Below are positions 16,079-26,252 of a DNA stretch of 64,000 nucleotides, in pieces. Location of the stretch: the NCBI RefSeq assembly GCF_009602705.1, contig NZ_VSWH01000001.1, forward strand, positions 1,984,001-2,048,000, read 5' to 3'. Numbering within the stretch: position 1 is the stretch's first letter; each line of letters begins with the position of its first letter. Origin of the DNA: Chryseobacterium vaccae. Its GTDB lineage: Bacteria > Bacteroidota > Bacteroidia > Flavobacteriales > Weeksellaceae. Position numbers and translations under genes: made by a program. A model generated the notes under the pieces. It saw only the letters and a list, made by a program, of their open reading frames with translations. It had not been told where the DNA came from and did no database searches.

Positions 16079-17524
16079 TTAGTCCAGCTTTCCGCCCAAT
16101 GCCTTAAACAGCAGAACGTTATTTCTGGTATTCTGATGCTGAAACTGAAGCAGGTCCAGTTCAGCAGTCAGTTTGCTTTTCTGAGAATTAATCAGTTCAA
16201 AATAATTGGCATAGCCTGTCAGATACAAATCATTGGAAACCTCTACTCCACGGTCAAGAAATCCTACTTCTTCAGACTTCAATTGTAATACCTTCTCATA
16301 GATCTTCGTTTGTTTCAGAATCGACTGCAGCTCGTTAAATGCCGTAGTAATGCTTTTCTGATAATTTAAAAAAGCGATCTCCTGCTCTTTACCGGCTACA
16401 TTAAATTCATGCTTTAGCTGGCCTTTATTAAAAACAGGAACCATAAGCCCTCCCAACAGCTGTCCCGCGAGTGATGCAGGCCTGAAGAATGTTCCGGCAG
16501 AAAAAGCATTCAACCCAAAACTTGCTCCCAGATCTATTTTAGGATAAAAGGCAGCTCTTGCCGCTTTTGCATCAGCCTGGGAAGCTTCCAACACATAATA
16601 ATTCGCAGCTACATCTGGTCTTGAATGAATTACAGCTTCTATATTGATATCTTTATTCAGGATTTCCATATTGGTAGGCATCAAAGTTTTTCCCCTTTTT
16701 ACGCCGCCCCCATAACTTCCCGTCAGCGTTGTAATCGCCTGCTCCACTGTAACGATCTCTACTTTGATATGTTCAATCTCAGCAAGCCAGTTGTTATTCT
16801 GAGCCTTAAACTGCTGCACCGCCAGCTCCGTTGCTTTTCCTACTTCTCTTTGGGCAAGAACAATCTCGAACGCCCTTTGCTGAAGCTTATAGTTCTTCTG
16901 ATAAATAGCCAGCCGGTTATCCAAAGCAACCAACTGATAATAGAGATTCGCAATATCGGTAAACAGTTCTACCTGCAGCAGTCTTAAACCTTCAGCAGAA
17001 GCCAGATATTTCTTCTGGGCAGACAGCTTTTTATTTTTAAGCTTTCCCCATGCATCTATTTCCCAGCTGCTTCTTGCCCCCAGCCAGTAATTCGGAGTGA
17101 AATCACGGTTAATCTTCTGATCCTCCGCAATATTGGGTGAAAGGTTTGTATCATAATTTCCAACCCCTTCCATCGTATATTTTCCATAACGGTCCCCTGA
17201 AGCTGCCGCTCCTATTTCAAGAGAAGGAAGAAGATCCATTTTTGATCTTCGGAGAAAGCTGTTGGCAATATCTACCCGCTGCTGAGCAATCTGAAAATCA
17301 GGGTTGGCTTCTATTACTTTTTCAAAAAGTTCCTGCAATTGAGGATCTGTAAAATAAGCCTTGAGATTGATCGGTTGAAACTTATCTTCACTATTTTCAG
17401 TCTGGACAGCTTCACCCGGCAGGGTTCTGGCTTTTTTAATATCAGCAACGTTCGGAACAGCACATGAGGTGAGTGCCAACATTGTGATTCCATATACTAT
17501 AGGTTTATGATTTAATCTTTTCAT
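16079..17524 (-). CDS. RND efflux outer-membrane factor (NodT/TolC-like lipoprotein)
   Basis: A 481-residue protein when started at ATG 17524 (MKRLNHKPIV), which overlaps the permease gene by 20 bp. The signal peptide ends in a lipobox with Cys21 (LTSCAVP). Two outer-membrane efflux protein repeats follow, with long amphipathic helices rich in Gln, Ala and Leu. It forms the outer-membrane channel of the tripartite pump encoded here and is the last gene of the adaptor-permease-channel operon. Confidence 0.9.
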   Translation of the reverse strand: MKRLNHKPIVYGITMLALTSCAVPNVADIKKARTLPGEAVQTENSEDKFQPINLKAYFTDPQLQELFEKVIEANPDFQIAQQRVDIANSFLRRSKMDLLPSLEIGAAASGDRYGKYTMEGVGNYDTNLSPNIAEDQKINRDFTPNYWLGARSSWEIDAWGKLKNKKLSAQKKYLASAEGLRLLQVELFTDIANLYYQLVALDNRLAIYQKNYKLQQRAFEIVLAQREVGKATELAVQQFKAQNNNWLAEIEHIKVEIVTVEQAITTLTGSYGGGVKRGKTLMPTNMEILNKDINIEAVIHSRPDVAANYYVLEASQADAKAARAAFYPKIDLGASFGLNAFSAGTFFRPASLAGQLLGGLMVPVFNKGQLKHEFNVAGKEQEIAFLNYQKSITTAFNELQSILKQTKIYEKVLQLKSEEVGFLDRGVEVSNDLYLTGYANYFELINSQKSKLTAELDLLQFQHQNTRNNVLLFKALGGKLD

Positions 17525-20500
17525 CTTTCTTCTTATTTTCAAGTTTCGCAAAGAATATATATAACCCCGGAATGATCACCAGTCCGAAGATGGTTCCGAT
17601 AAGCATTCCTCCTGCTGCAGCGGTACCGATGGAACGGTTTCCTACCGCTCCGGCTCCCGAAGCAATACACAACGGAATAAGCCCTGCTACAAAAGCAAAG
17701 GAAGTCATAAGGATCGGACGTAAACGCTGTTTCGCTCCTTCAATAGCTGCCGGAATAATATCATACCCTTCTTTATTTCTGGCTACGGCAAATTCTACGA
17801 TCAGAATGGCATTTTTTGCCAAAAGTCCGATCAGCATGACAAGGGCAACCTGTGCATAGATATTATTATCCAGCCCTGTCAGGACCAGCGCGATATAAGA
17901 TCCGAAAATACCAGTCGGAAGGCTTAAAAGCACCGGCATTGGAAGCAGGAAACTTTCATATTGTGCTGCCAGCAGAAGGTATACGAATAAAAGACAGATC
18001 AGGAAAATGTAAACCGTCTGATTTCCGGAGAGGATTTCTTCTCTCGTCATTCCGGACCATTCAATATCAAAACCCCTCGGAAGCGTTTCCTTGGCTACTC
18101 TTTCTACAGCTGCAATGGCATCACCGGAGCTGTACCCATCAGCAGGTTCTCCGTTGATCATCGCTGACATATACATATTATACCTCGTCAGAACTTCAGG
18201 TCCATATACTTTTTCAATGGTAATGAAGGTTGAAAAAGGGACCATTTCACCTTTGTCATTTTTCAGGTATAAATTCAGGATGCTTTCCGGAGTATCTCTG
18301 TGTTCCGGACTTGCCTGTACCATTACTTTATACATCTGACTGAAACGGATAAAGTTGGTGGCATAATAGGACCCCAGCATCGTCTGCAAAGTAGACATCG
18401 CATTATCTACCGAGATTCCTTTTTTAGCCGCCATATCATAATCCATATTGATCATGTATTGCGGAAACGTAGCATCAAAGCTGGTGAAATTATTCTGCAG
18501 CTCAGGAGCTTCATTCAGTTTTTTTACAAAATCTTTGGTGATTTTATCCGTATTTTCAATAGTTCCTCCGGTTCTGTCCAGCAAACGAAGTTCAAAACCA
18601 CTCGTATTTCCGAATCCCGGAACGGTAGGCGGTGCAAAAATCTCAATCTGGGCATCAGCAATACCTTTTGTCTTGTCAGAAAGTTCTGTGATGAGATCAT
18701 TGACTGAAATATTCCTTTCTTTCCAGTCTTTAAGGTTAATCATGGCCATTCCGTAAGAAGATCCCGCAATTTCAGTTACAATACTGTATCCGGCAAGGGT
18801 GGTTACGTTTTCTACGCCTTCAATTTTTTTGGCGATAACTGTTACTTCGTCCAGAACCTTTTCTGTTCTTTCAACCGTAGCTCCCTGTGGTGTGGTAACG
18901 CTTACATACACCATTCCCTGATCTTCCATCGGGATAAATCCGGTGGGAAGAAACCTGCTGGTAATTCCTGTCAGAAGCATAAATAAAAAGAGTAATCCAA
19001 AGGTAACTACTGTACGGGTGGCAAATTTTGAAAGGATACCTACATAACGGTCCGTTAGTTTTTCAAAACCTTTATTGAAACTCTGGAAAAACCTGTCAAC
19101 AACCGTTTTCTTTTTATCGTGGCTGTGAGGTTTCAAAATAATGGCACAAAGTGCAGGAGTAAGGGTTAATGCATTTACCCCCGATATTACAATACTTATG
19201 GCCAGTGTCAGTGAGAACTGACGGTAAAATACTCCTACCGGACCATCCAGAAATGCTACCGGAATAAATACTGCTGACATCACAATGGTAATCGCCACTA
19301 CTGCTCCTGCAATTTCTTTGGTTGCACTGATTGTAGCTTCCAACGGCATCATCCCTTCCTCCATCTTCACGTGAACGGCTTCAACAACGACAATCGCGTT
19401 ATCCACCACAATCCCGATGGCAAGAACGAGAGCAAATAAGGTCAATAAATTTACTGAGAAATCCAGCATACTCATAAAAGCAAAAGTCCCTATCAGTGCC
19501 ACAGGTACGGCAAGAACCGGAATCAAAGTGGAACGCCAGTCCTGCAGGAAGATAAATACCACAATTCCCACCAGAATAAACGCTTCGATAAGCGTAATCA
19601 GTACCGCACTGATAGAGGCATCAAGAAATCGGGAAACATCATAAGCCATGTTATATTCCATTCCGGGAGGAAAAGAAGTTCCTTTCAGTTCTTCCATTTT
19701 GGCCTTTACGCTTTCAATCACTTCGGATGCATTGGAACCGGGACGCTGCTTCATCATAATGGAGGCAGAGGGTCTTCCGTCTGTTTTTGAAACCATTCCG
19801 TAATTCATCGCTCCAAACTCTACTTTTGCAATATCTTTAAGCTTGAGAATGGTTCCGTTGACATCTGATCTGATCGGAACCTCTTCGTATTGCTTAGGTT
19901 CAAAGAATTTTCCTTTGTATTTAATAACGTATTGCAGCTGGCTGGAAGTCTTTCCGGAGGTCTCTCCTACTTTTCCCGGTGCTGCCGAAATATTCTGTTT
20001 CTGCAAAGAACCAATTACTTCGTCTGCCGAAATATTGTAAGCAGCCATCTTCTGCGGATCCAGCCATACCCTCATAGAGTATTCTTTCTGACCCATAATT
20101 TCTGCCCTTCCTACTCCGTCAATACGTTTCAGCTCCTGAAGTACGTTGATATCTGTAAAGTTGTAGATGAACTGCTCATCCTGACTGGGATCTGTGCTGG
20201 TAATATTAAGGTACATCAGCATACTGTTTACCTCTTTTTCAGTAGTTACCCCGGCCCGGATTACTTCTTCCGGAAGTTCATCGAGGATAGTGGTTACCCT
20301 GTTCTGGACGTTTACTGCTGCTACATCGGGATCCGTTCCCACTTCAAAGAAAACCTGAATCAGGGTAAGCCCGTCATTGGAAGTTACCGTTGACATATAC
20401 GTCATTCCGGGAACCCCGTTGATGGCCCGTTCTAAAGGAAGCGCCACCGCATTGGCCGACACTTCGGCATTGGCTCCTGTATATTTTGCGGTTACCGTTA

Positions 20501-20627
20501 CAGAAGGTGGTACAATATCAGGAAACTGAGTGATCGGCATTTTCATCAATGCCATGATTCCCAACAATACGAATACAATGGAAATAACCAACGAAAGAAC
20601 CTTTCGTCTTATAAACATTTCTACCAT
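17505..20627 (-). CDS. RND multidrug efflux permease (HAE1 family)
   Basis: A 1040-residue inner-membrane pump of the AcrB type, full length for the family, with 12 membrane segments and two large periplasmic loops. The start MVEMFIRRKVLSLVISIVFV is typical. In the TM4 motif GIVVDNAIVVVEAVH, Asp409 is followed by Asn410, where E. coli AcrB has two adjacent Asp residues. Family members of the hydrophobe/amphiphile exporter class expel drugs, detergents and dyes using protons. It is the second gene of the operon. Confidence 0.93.
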   Translation of the reverse strand: MVEMFIRRKVLSLVISIVFVLLGIMALMKMPITQFPDIVPPSVTVTAKYTGANAEVSANAVALPLERAINGVPGMTYMSTVTSNDGLTLIQVFFEVGTDPDVAAVNVQNRVTTILDELPEEVIRAGVTTEKEVNSMLMYLNITSTDPSQDEQFIYNFTDINVLQELKRIDGVGRAEIMGQKEYSMRVWLDPQKMAAYNISADEVIGSLQKQNISAAPGKVGETSGKTSSQLQYVIKYKGKFFEPKQYEEVPIRSDVNGTILKLKDIAKVEFGAMNYGMVSKTDGRPSASIMMKQRPGSNASEVIESVKAKMEELKGTSFPPGMEYNMAYDVSRFLDASISAVLITLIEAFILVGIVVFIFLQDWRSTLIPVLAVPVALIGTFAFMSMLDFSVNLLTLFALVLAIGIVVDNAIVVVEAVHVKMEEGMMPLEATISATKEIAGAVVAITIVMSAVFIPVAFLDGPVGVFYRQFSLTLAISIVISGVNALTLTPALCAIILKPHSHDKKKTVVDRFFQSFNKGFEKLTDRYVGILSKFATRTVVTFGLLFLFMLLTGITSRFLPTGFIPMEDQGMVYVSVTTPQGATVERTEKVLDEVTVIAKKIEGVENVTTLAGYSIVTEIAGSSYGMAMINLKDWKERNISVNDLITELSDKTKGIADAQIEIFAPPTVPGFGNTSGFELRLLDRTGGTIENTDKITKDFVKKLNEAPELQNNFTSFDATFPQYMINMDYDMAAKKGISVDNAMSTLQTMLGSYYATNFIRFSQMYKVMVQASPEHRDTPESILNLYLKNDKGEMVPFSTFITIEKVYGPEVLTRYNMYMSAMINGEPADGYSSGDAIAAVERVAKETLPRGFDIEWSGMTREEILSGNQTVYIFLICLLFVYLLLAAQYESFLLPMPVLLSLPTGIFGSYIALVLTGLDNNIYAQVALVMLIGLLAKNAILIVEFAVARNKEGYDIIPAAIEGAKQRLRPILMTSFAFVAGLIPLCIASGAGAVGNRSIGTAAAGGMLIGTIFGLVIIPGLYIFFAKLENKKKDEKIKS

Positions 20628-20651
20628 GGTAAGTTGATTTAAAGATGAAGG

Positions 20652-21740
20652 TTAATATTTCTTTTTGATTTTAATGATATCGCCGTCTTTTAAAGACTGT
20701 GTTCCTTCATAAATGATCACGTCTCCTTTTTTAAGACCGCTTTCCACCATATAAGAATCTCTTAAAGTGGTTCCGATCTTAATGCTGGTCATTTTTACTT
20801 TATTCTGCTTATCCACGACAAATACATAGGTTTTATCCTGAATAGAAAATGTTGATTTCTGTGGGATCAGGATGGCATTATCCTGCTGTTCGGAAATAAT
20901 AAGCCTCCCTGAAGTACCGTGCTTGATGAGACGGTCCGGGTTTGGGAAGAGTACTTTATACCGGATGGAACCTGTAGTTCTGTCGATTTCTCCTTCAGCT
21001 GTTTTTAAGGCTCCGTTGAACTGATAATTGACTCCGTTCGGAAGGGTAAGCTCAATTTTCTGATGGTTTCCGATCTTATCATTGGCCAAAAGTTCAAAGT
21101 ATAAATTCTCCGGAATAGAAAAGTAAGCATAAACTTCGTTAAGCTGTGAAAGCGTGGTAAGCAGGATTCCGTTTTCTACAAGACTTCCGTCTTTGTGTGG
21201 AATTACATCAATCACGCCGTCAAAAGGAGCTGTAATTTTTGTAAAGCTTATCTTTTGTAAAACGGTTCTTCGTTCAGCATCAGCATAGGCGTATTTTGCT
21301 TTGGCTGATGAAAGTTTAGCCTTTACCATTTCCAGCTCATTATTGGCTACAAATTTCTTAGCATGAAGGCTTTGAATCTGCTTCAGTTCTACCTCTACAA
21401 TGCGTACATCAGCATCTGCCTGCTTCAGAGCAGCATCTGCTTTCAGCAATTCCATCTGCAGTTCGGCATCATTGATTTTGAATAATGGCTGCCCCTGATG
21501 CACAAACTGGCCTTCATTAACATAGATATGCTGGATAATTCCTCCTATCCTGGAACGGATATCCACATTTTTCTTGGCCTGAATATCGGTTACGAACTGG
21601 TTATTCACAAGAGTATCTTTTTCTTTGATTTCCAGCACGGGAACTTCCTTCTCTTTATTTTTGTTTTTTTTGTTGTCTTTACTGCATGACACAGCGAATA
21701 ATATTGCAAGAATGCAAATTATTACGTTTTTAGAATACAT
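20652..21740 (-). CDS. RND efflux periplasmic adaptor (MFP) lipoprotein
   Basis: A 362-residue membrane-fusion protein. The signal peptide ends in a lipobox with Cys19 (LFAVSCSKD). The lipoyl-like halves (VNEGQFVHQGQPLFKINDAE and ITAPFDGVIDVIPHKDGSLV) surround an alpha-hairpin of about 60 residues. The beta-barrel and membrane-proximal domains follow. It links the permease to the outer-membrane factor and is the first pump gene, 24 bp before the permease. Confidence 0.92.
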   Translation of the reverse strand: MYSKNVIICILAILFAVSCSKDNKKNKNKEKEVPVLEIKEKDTLVNNQFVTDIQAKKNVDIRSRIGGIIQHIYVNEGQFVHQGQPLFKINDAELQMELLKADAALKQADADVRIVEVELKQIQSLHAKKFVANNELEMVKAKLSSAKAKYAYADAERRTVLQKISFTKITAPFDGVIDVIPHKDGSLVENGILLTTLSQLNEVYAYFSIPENLYFELLANDKIGNHQKIELTLPNGVNYQFNGALKTAEGEIDRTTGSIRYKVLFPNPDRLIKHGTSGRLIISEQQDNAILIPQKSTFSIQDKTYVFVVDKQNKVKMTSIKIGTTLRDSYMVESGLKKGDVIIYEGTQSLKDGDIIKIKKKY

Positions 21741-21798
21741 CTTAAGTTGTTTAAGTTATAAAATTTCGTTAAAATAAATTGGTTTTCAATAACTTAAA

Positions 21799-22131
21799 CT
21801 AGTACAACTGGAGAAGATGGAGAAAGGATTTGACACCGCAGATGGATGAAACGGCAATATCCGGGAGCGTAATTTTTGAAGTGATTTTTTCAATTGCTGA
21901 GAAGTCACCGGATGCTTCATCAATTTTGCGGGCCGCATTTTTTACAATTTTAGAAACTGCAGACACGGCATGGGCATTCATATCCGTTTCTTCGTAAAAA
22001 TCGAGGATATGAACATTGCCTACCTGAGGTACACATGGAACATTCTGCAATGATTTTTCTGCCCATTTCGAATTGAAAAGGGTAAAAACCAACATGAAAT
22101 AAAAAAAGATAAATGACTTCAGGCCTGCCAT
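21799..22131 (-). CDS. Small exported hypothetical protein
   Basis: A 110-residue frame 58 bp upstream of the efflux operon and codirectional with it. Residues 1-20 are hydrophobic and could be a signal peptide. The remainder is a mix of acidic and hydrophobic segments (NVHILDFYEETDMNAHAVSA, ITSKITLPDIAVSSICGVKS) without a recognised domain. It may be a small cotranscribed protein or an uncharacterised leader gene. Coding potential is moderate. Confidence 0.5.
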   Translation of the reverse strand: MAGLKSFIFFYFMLVFTLFNSKWAEKSLQNVPCVPQVGNVHILDFYEETDMNAHAVSAVSKIVKNAARKIDEASGDFSAIEKITSKITLPDIAVSSICGVKSFLHLLQLY

Positions 22132-22570
22132 GTCAAAAGAATACTTAGTTTTTCAGTAAAAACAATAGTTCTGCAAAATTATGGATTTCAGACGAGGTTC
22201 ACGGTCTTTTAAATGTTAAAAAAACTTAAACAATGAGAGTTTTACCAGAAAAAACTTTGAGGGTATTCAAAAGTCTCATTTTAAGAGATTATGTGTATGG
22301 GAAAAATCTTTTAGGCACAAAATATTTTAACACTTTGATTTTTAACAAGTTCACATAAGCTCTTTAAAAATCTACGATTTTTATTGGGCTGATTAAAAAA
22401 ATCTGCGTGATCTGCCCAATCTGCAGGCTTTTAAAATATCCACAAACATCAGCGTAATTTGTGGAATCCGTGGGAAACTTTTAAACATACAAAATACTTC
22501 ACCATTTATTTAAAGTTGAAAAAATGAACACCATGAATTCATTTCATCTTATCTGAATTTAATTTCAGAA
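22132..22570. repeat. Intergenic region with dispersed repeats
   Basis: No gene is seen. The 30-bp block 22392-22421 matches 46931-46960 with one difference. A second block around 22438-22480 (AATTTGTGGAATCCGTGGGA) resembles 49000-49020. Such degenerate blocks are scattered between genes in this window and have no coding potential. Confidence 0.5.
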
Positions 22571-23032
22571 TTATTTTTCTCCAAACATTTTCTCCAATAC
22601 CTGATAGCGGTAATCAAAGATCTGTTTCAGTTTATTTCTTACCATAAGACGGTGGGCTATATTTCCAAGAAATCCCATTGGCAATTCATAATCTATAGTA
22701 TCTTTCATCAATACTCCTTTTTCATTCGGGATAAATTCATGATGATGATGCCATAGTTTATAAGGTCCTTTTTTCTGAAAATCGGTAAAACTTTTTTGAG
22801 GATCTACCTGAATGATCTCGGTCTGCCATTTCATTTTAATACCCAATAAAGGGGAAACGTAATAGTCAATGAGCATTCCTTCGTAAATCTCATCATTTTC
22901 CATTGTGGTGATTACCGTAAAGTTCATATCTTCCGGGGTGATCTCTGACAGGTTATTGGCTGAAGAGAAAAATTTCCAGGCGGTTTCCAGGCTGCAGTTA
23001 AGCTGCTGTTCTCTGTAAAAGCGGTGCTTCAT
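22571..23032 (-). CDS. SRPBCC-family ligand-binding protein
   Basis: A 153-residue protein of the START/SRPBCC helix-grip fold. The N-terminal LETAWKFFSSANNLSEITPE and the later FTDFQKKGPYKLWHHHHEFI and VLMKDTIDYELPMGFLGNIA motifs match the cell-division-inhibitor/polyketide-cyclase-like subgroup. It has no enzymatic motif; members bind hydrophobic ligands. It follows the L,D-transpeptidase gene by 10 bp and is probably cotranscribed with it. Confidence 0.85.
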   Translation of the reverse strand: MKHRFYREQQLNCSLETAWKFFSSANNLSEITPEDMNFTVITTMENDEIYEGMLIDYYVSPLLGIKMKWQTEIIQVDPQKSFTDFQKKGPYKLWHHHHEFIPNEKGVLMKDTIDYELPMGFLGNIAHRLMVRNKLKQIFDYRYQVLEKMFGEK

Positions 23033-23042
23033 TGTTTTTTAT

Positions 23043-23696
23043 TTACTGATAAATCCACATTAAAACGGGTTTTCCGGCTTTCTGCAGCATAGGGTCAATT
23101 TCTTTCATGGCATTATTGGAAATGGTGGGACATCCCCAGCCCTCCGGAGAACCTTTCGGAAATACGTCTTCATCACTCATCAAATCCCACGAATGAAAGA
23201 CAATGAAGCGTCTCAGAGCATTGTTGTTGGTTTTTTCAAGGCCGTGCATCAGGTATTTCACATTAATTCCCCAATTGCTGTACCCTCTTTCTCCAAGCTT
23301 ATATTTTCCCAATGCGGAAAGATGGCTTCCATCTTCATTACTGAACTGTGGATTGGCTTTAGACCCATCAGCACTCCAGGAATTCGTACCACATCCATGC
23401 CCAACCAGATATTGTTTTGAAATAGTTTTATTTTTAAAATCCCAGACAAAAAATCTTTTGATCCCGGAATGCAGGCTCATATCGATCAGGATACAGAAAT
23501 CTGTATTCATCTTCGTCGCGGTGCAGAATCTCAGGGCTTCTTCTGCTTTGGCTGCTATTTCAGACAGATCAGCTTCCGGCTTTTTTTCAGTCTGAACAGT
23601 TGATTTATCTGTAACATTTTTTACCGGTATAAATTTAGGCTCATTACCGCAGGAAAACAGGAGAAAAACACTGAAAATTACAAGCAGAAGCTTCAT
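23043..23696 (-). CDS. Murein L,D-transpeptidase catalytic-domain lipoprotein
   Basis: A 217-residue lipoprotein (lipobox Cys16, LFSCGNE). The catalytic region carries His168 (FIVFHSWD) and Cys189 in EGWGCPTIS, the HxxS/GCP pattern of the L,D-transpeptidase-like family. The GHGCGTNSWSADGSKANPQF segment is typical of this subgroup. It probably crosslinks or anchors peptidoglycan in the periplasm. It lies 6 bp after a DUF2459 gene and just before the SRPBCC gene. Confidence 0.87.
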   Translation of the reverse strand: MKLLLVIFSVFLLFSCGNEPKFIPVKNVTDKSTVQTEKKPEADLSEIAAKAEEALRFCTATKMNTDFCILIDMSLHSGIKRFFVWDFKNKTISKQYLVGHGCGTNSWSADGSKANPQFSNEDGSHLSALGKYKLGERGYSNWGINVKYLMHGLEKTNNNALRRFIVFHSWDLMSDEDVFPKGSPEGWGCPTISNNAMKEIDPMLQKAGKPVLMWIYQ

Positions 23697-23702
23697 TTGC
23701 CG

Positions 23703-24386
23703 TTATTTATAATGGCGGAAAATTCCAAAATCGGTTGGGGTCCACAGGGCGGCTTTCTGTCCGGCTGCTTTCAGAGCATCGTTTGACCAGGTATTGCAGG
23801 TATACAGGAAGCTGTACGTTCCTTTAGCATCGTAGAATGCGTCGTTATCATCATAAACCGCATTGGTAGGAATCAGGATGAAGTTTCCGTTCTGATCTCT
23901 GTCAAATTTATCTTCTACGAATTTCACCAGATCCTTATACTGGTTTCTGCTGATCATGATCATTTTGCAGTCATCCCCTTCTTTCATCGTTCTGTAATAA
24001 GTGCAATGCATGGCTGACTCACTCATCCAGAAGGCGGCTTTCACGGCTGTTGAGAACTTAAGGTCGGCCCAGGTGGGTGTATCAAGGTAAAATCCTTTAT
24101 CCCCCCAGCCTATTCCAATATAGCTGTAATCTGTTTTTTTCGATTTAATATTATTGAAAGGAATTTTCTGGCTCCAGTCCTGCAGATCATTTTTCACAGG
24201 CATCACAATATCGGTGTGCACGCCGTTGGTATAAATATAGATGGGAATAACCTTTTCCTGTCCGTCATTTTTGGCAGAAACGGATATAAGCGGAAGCGCA
24301 AGGCCTAATGCAACATATACAATTATAATTCCCAAAATTACGCCTATGGTTTTCAGGACATACATTAATATCATTTTCACAGTCAT
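23703..24386 (-). CDS. DUF2459 / TIGR02117 family protein
   Basis: A 227-residue protein with one N-terminal membrane segment (about 10-33). The conserved block IYTNGVHTDIVMPVKNDLQ, YIGIGWGDKGFYLDTPTWAD and CTYYRTM identifies DUF2459 (TIGR02117), an uncharacterised family with a likely papain-like NlpC fold; His and Cys residues in these motifs are candidates for catalysis. It heads a three-gene unit with the transpeptidase and the SRPBCC protein, suggesting an envelope role. Confidence 0.85.
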   Translation of the reverse strand: MTVKMILMYVLKTIGVILGIIIVYVALGLALPLISVSAKNDGQEKVIPIYIYTNGVHTDIVMPVKNDLQDWSQKIPFNNIKSKKTDYSYIGIGWGDKGFYLDTPTWADLKFSTAVKAAFWMSESAMHCTYYRTMKEGDDCKMIMISRNQYKDLVKFVEDKFDRDQNGNFILIPTNAVYDDNDAFYDAKGTYSFLYTCNTWSNDALKAAGQKAALWTPTDFGIFRHYK

Positions 24387-24737
24387 GTTTTAATAAAATT
24401 TAATCTATAATTTTCAGTAAAAGTATTTGTTTTAATCCGAAAAATGAGTATATTTAGTTACGAAATATTCACAAATATGCGTAAAAACACTAAATCACAA
24501 AAAAGATTTAAAATAAGAGTAAAAACAGCTCCTAAAAGAGTACAAAAAAAACGTTGATTTTCTGTGGGACTTAAGTCTCCTGAAAGTCAATTTTTCTTTT
24601 TAGGAAAGATGTTATAAAGATTCTTACCGTATTAAATCTAACCTCTTTAAGACTGAAAACTTAAGGAATGGACGATTATCCTTTTAGATTTTGGAACCTC
24701 AAAATTCCAGACGAGGGAACGTCCGCTGCAATCCAGG
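24387..24737. other. Intergenic region, no feature recognised
   Basis: About 350 bp between queG and the DUF2459 gene. It has no convincing frame, hairpin or known RNA motif. It presumably contains the promoter of the DUF2459 unit. Confidence 0.4.
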
Positions 24738-25691
24738 CTAATTTTTATCTGAATATTTTTCAAGGAACTCAATATTTCGCTTGAGACCGGCAAATTTGGT
24801 CCTTTTCACAGGTGATTTTCTGAAGATTCCGGAGAATATTTCCTGGGTAATTTCCTTCCATTCTTCTTTTTTGAAATTTTTCAAGGCTTCATTGGGAGCA
24901 AATCTGTTCTGCTGATGAGGCGCAGAAAACCGGTTCCACGGGCATACATCCTGGCAGATATCACATCCGAACATCCAGTCTTCCATTTTATTTTTAAAAT
25001 GATCCGGAATTTCATTCTTCAGTTCTATGGTGGCATAGGAAATACAGCGGCTTCCGTCGATGATCTTTTCAGATACAATGGCATCTGTAGGGCAGGCATC
25101 AATACATTTCCTGCATGTTCCGCAGTGATCCGTCACGGCATGATCCGGAACAAGTTCAAGATCACAGATAATTTCTGCCAGAAAGTAAAAAGAGCCGTTC
25201 TGTTTGGTGATGAGGTTTGCATTTTTACCAACCCAGCCTATTCCTGATTTTCTGGCCCAGCTTCTTTCCAACACAGGTGCTGAATCCACAAAAACCCTGA
25301 ATCCGAACTCGCCTATTTCTTCCTGAAGTTCTGCCACCATTTCACGAAGAATTTCTTTAACCACTTCATGATAATCTTCTGCATAAGCATATTTGGAGAT
25401 CTTATAGTTCTCCAGTGCAGAGATTTTTTCTTCAGGGAAATAGTTATAGGAAAGTGAGATGACGGATTTGGAGCCCTCCACCAGCAGCCTTGGATCTAAT
25501 CTTTTGTCAAAATGATTCTCCATGTACTTCATCTCGCCATGAAAATTATTTTTGAGCCATTTTTCAAGATTGGGTGCATCTTCTTCCAGGAAATCAGCTT
25601 TTGAAATACCGCAGTTCTGAAATCCAAAACGTTCTGCTTTAGATTTAATCAGCTGTGAGTATTTTTCGGCACCGGTGTTCAGGATTTCCAC
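24738..25691 (-). CDS. queG: Epoxyqueuosine reductase
   Basis: A 317-residue cobalamin-dependent iron-sulfur enzyme that performs the last step of queuosine synthesis in tRNA. Catalytic Asp136 lies in [18 protein letters not shown]. Two [4Fe-4S] clusters are carried by [12 protein letters not shown] (Cys190/193/196/200) and [12 protein letters not shown] (Cys243/246/250) plus Cys216. The frame begins with GTG. A TAATTTTG -7-like box directly upstream (25696-25703) would leave almost no leader, so the true start may lie slightly inside the frame. The need for cobalamin fits the riboswitch-controlled uptake locus at 49374-52464. Confidence 0.92.
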   Translation of the reverse strand: MEILNTGAEKYSQLIKSKAERFGFQNCGISKADFLEEDAPNLEKWLKNNFHGEMKYMENHFDKRLDPRLLVEGSKSVISLSYNYFPEEKISALENYKISKYAYAEDYHEVVKEILREMVAELQEEIGEFGFRVFVDSAPVLERSWARKSGIGWVGKNANLITKQNGSFYFLAEIICDLELVPDHAVTDHCGTCRKCIDACPTDAIVSEKIIDGSRCISYATIELKNEIPDHFKNKMEDWMFGCDICQDVCPWNRFSAPHQQNRFAPNEALKNFKKEEWKEITQEIFSGIFRKSPVKRTKFAGLKRNIEFLEKYSDKN

Positions 25692-25740
25692 TTTGCAAAA
25701 TTAATATTATTTTATCAATGTTCAATTGAATAAGAAACTG

Positions 25741-25862
25741 TTGGAAATGCAGATTTTTTTGGAAACGCAAAGATGATTTATAGGCAATATCGATTTTTAA
25801 GGGACTAAGAACAGAATCAACTTCGTTGATCCGATGAAGCGGATGAATATTTGGATGCAGTA
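25741..25862. repeat. Dispersed intergenic repeat (family B)
   Basis: The stretch with GAATCAACTTCGTTGATCCG and the following GATGAAGCGGATGA resembles 49090-49140, which has GAATCAACTCCGTTGACTCG and GATGAAGTGGTGGA. Upstream both share CGCAAAG. It is noncoding and similar in character to other intergenic repeats in this window. Confidence 0.5.
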
Positions 25863-25925
25863 GAAAGTTTTCAGAAAAAATTGTGTATTTTCGTTCATAT
25901 TTTTAATATTTAAAATTAAACAGTT

Positions 25926-26225
25926 ATGTCTTTAATAGAAGTAATACAATCAGGAAATTATGAACTAATTGATGTTCGTGAGCCAATGGAACTTGAAATG
26001 GACGGGAATATTGAGGGAGCGAAAAATATTCCTCTTGGTGAAGTAGAAGATAGAAAAGAAGAAATCTTATCCATTGAAAAACCGGTGATCTTATTCTGCA
26101 GAAGTGGTAACAGAAGCGGAAAAGCATTGGAATATCTTAACGGCCAAGGCCTGAAAGACGGTCATAACGGCGGAGGCTGGGCTGAGCTAAAAGCAGTATT
26201 GGAAGCAAATCAGGGAACTTTTTAA
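25926..26225 (+). CDS. Single-domain rhodanese
   Basis: A 99-residue rhodanese homology domain without signal peptide. The active-site loop CRSGNRS with Cys58 would carry a persulfide. LIDVREPMELEMDGNIEGAKNIP is the conserved N-terminal signature. Short cytosolic members transfer sulfur or act in thiol chemistry. The stop codon lies inside a terminator hairpin. Confidence 0.88.
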   Translation: MSLIEVIQSGNYELIDVREPMELEMDGNIEGAKNIPLGEVEDRKEEILSIEKPVILFCRSGNRSGKALEYLNGQGLKDGHNGGGWAELKAVLEANQGTF

Positions 26226-26239
26226 AAGTTCCTTTTTTT
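26214..26239 (+). terminator. Terminator overlapping the rhodanese stop codon
   Basis: GGAACTTTT and AAAAGTTCC (26214-26232) form a perfect stem followed by seven Ts. The TAA stop at 26223-26225 lies within the hairpin. Confidence 0.75.
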
Positions 26240-26252
26240 ATCTTAATGAATC

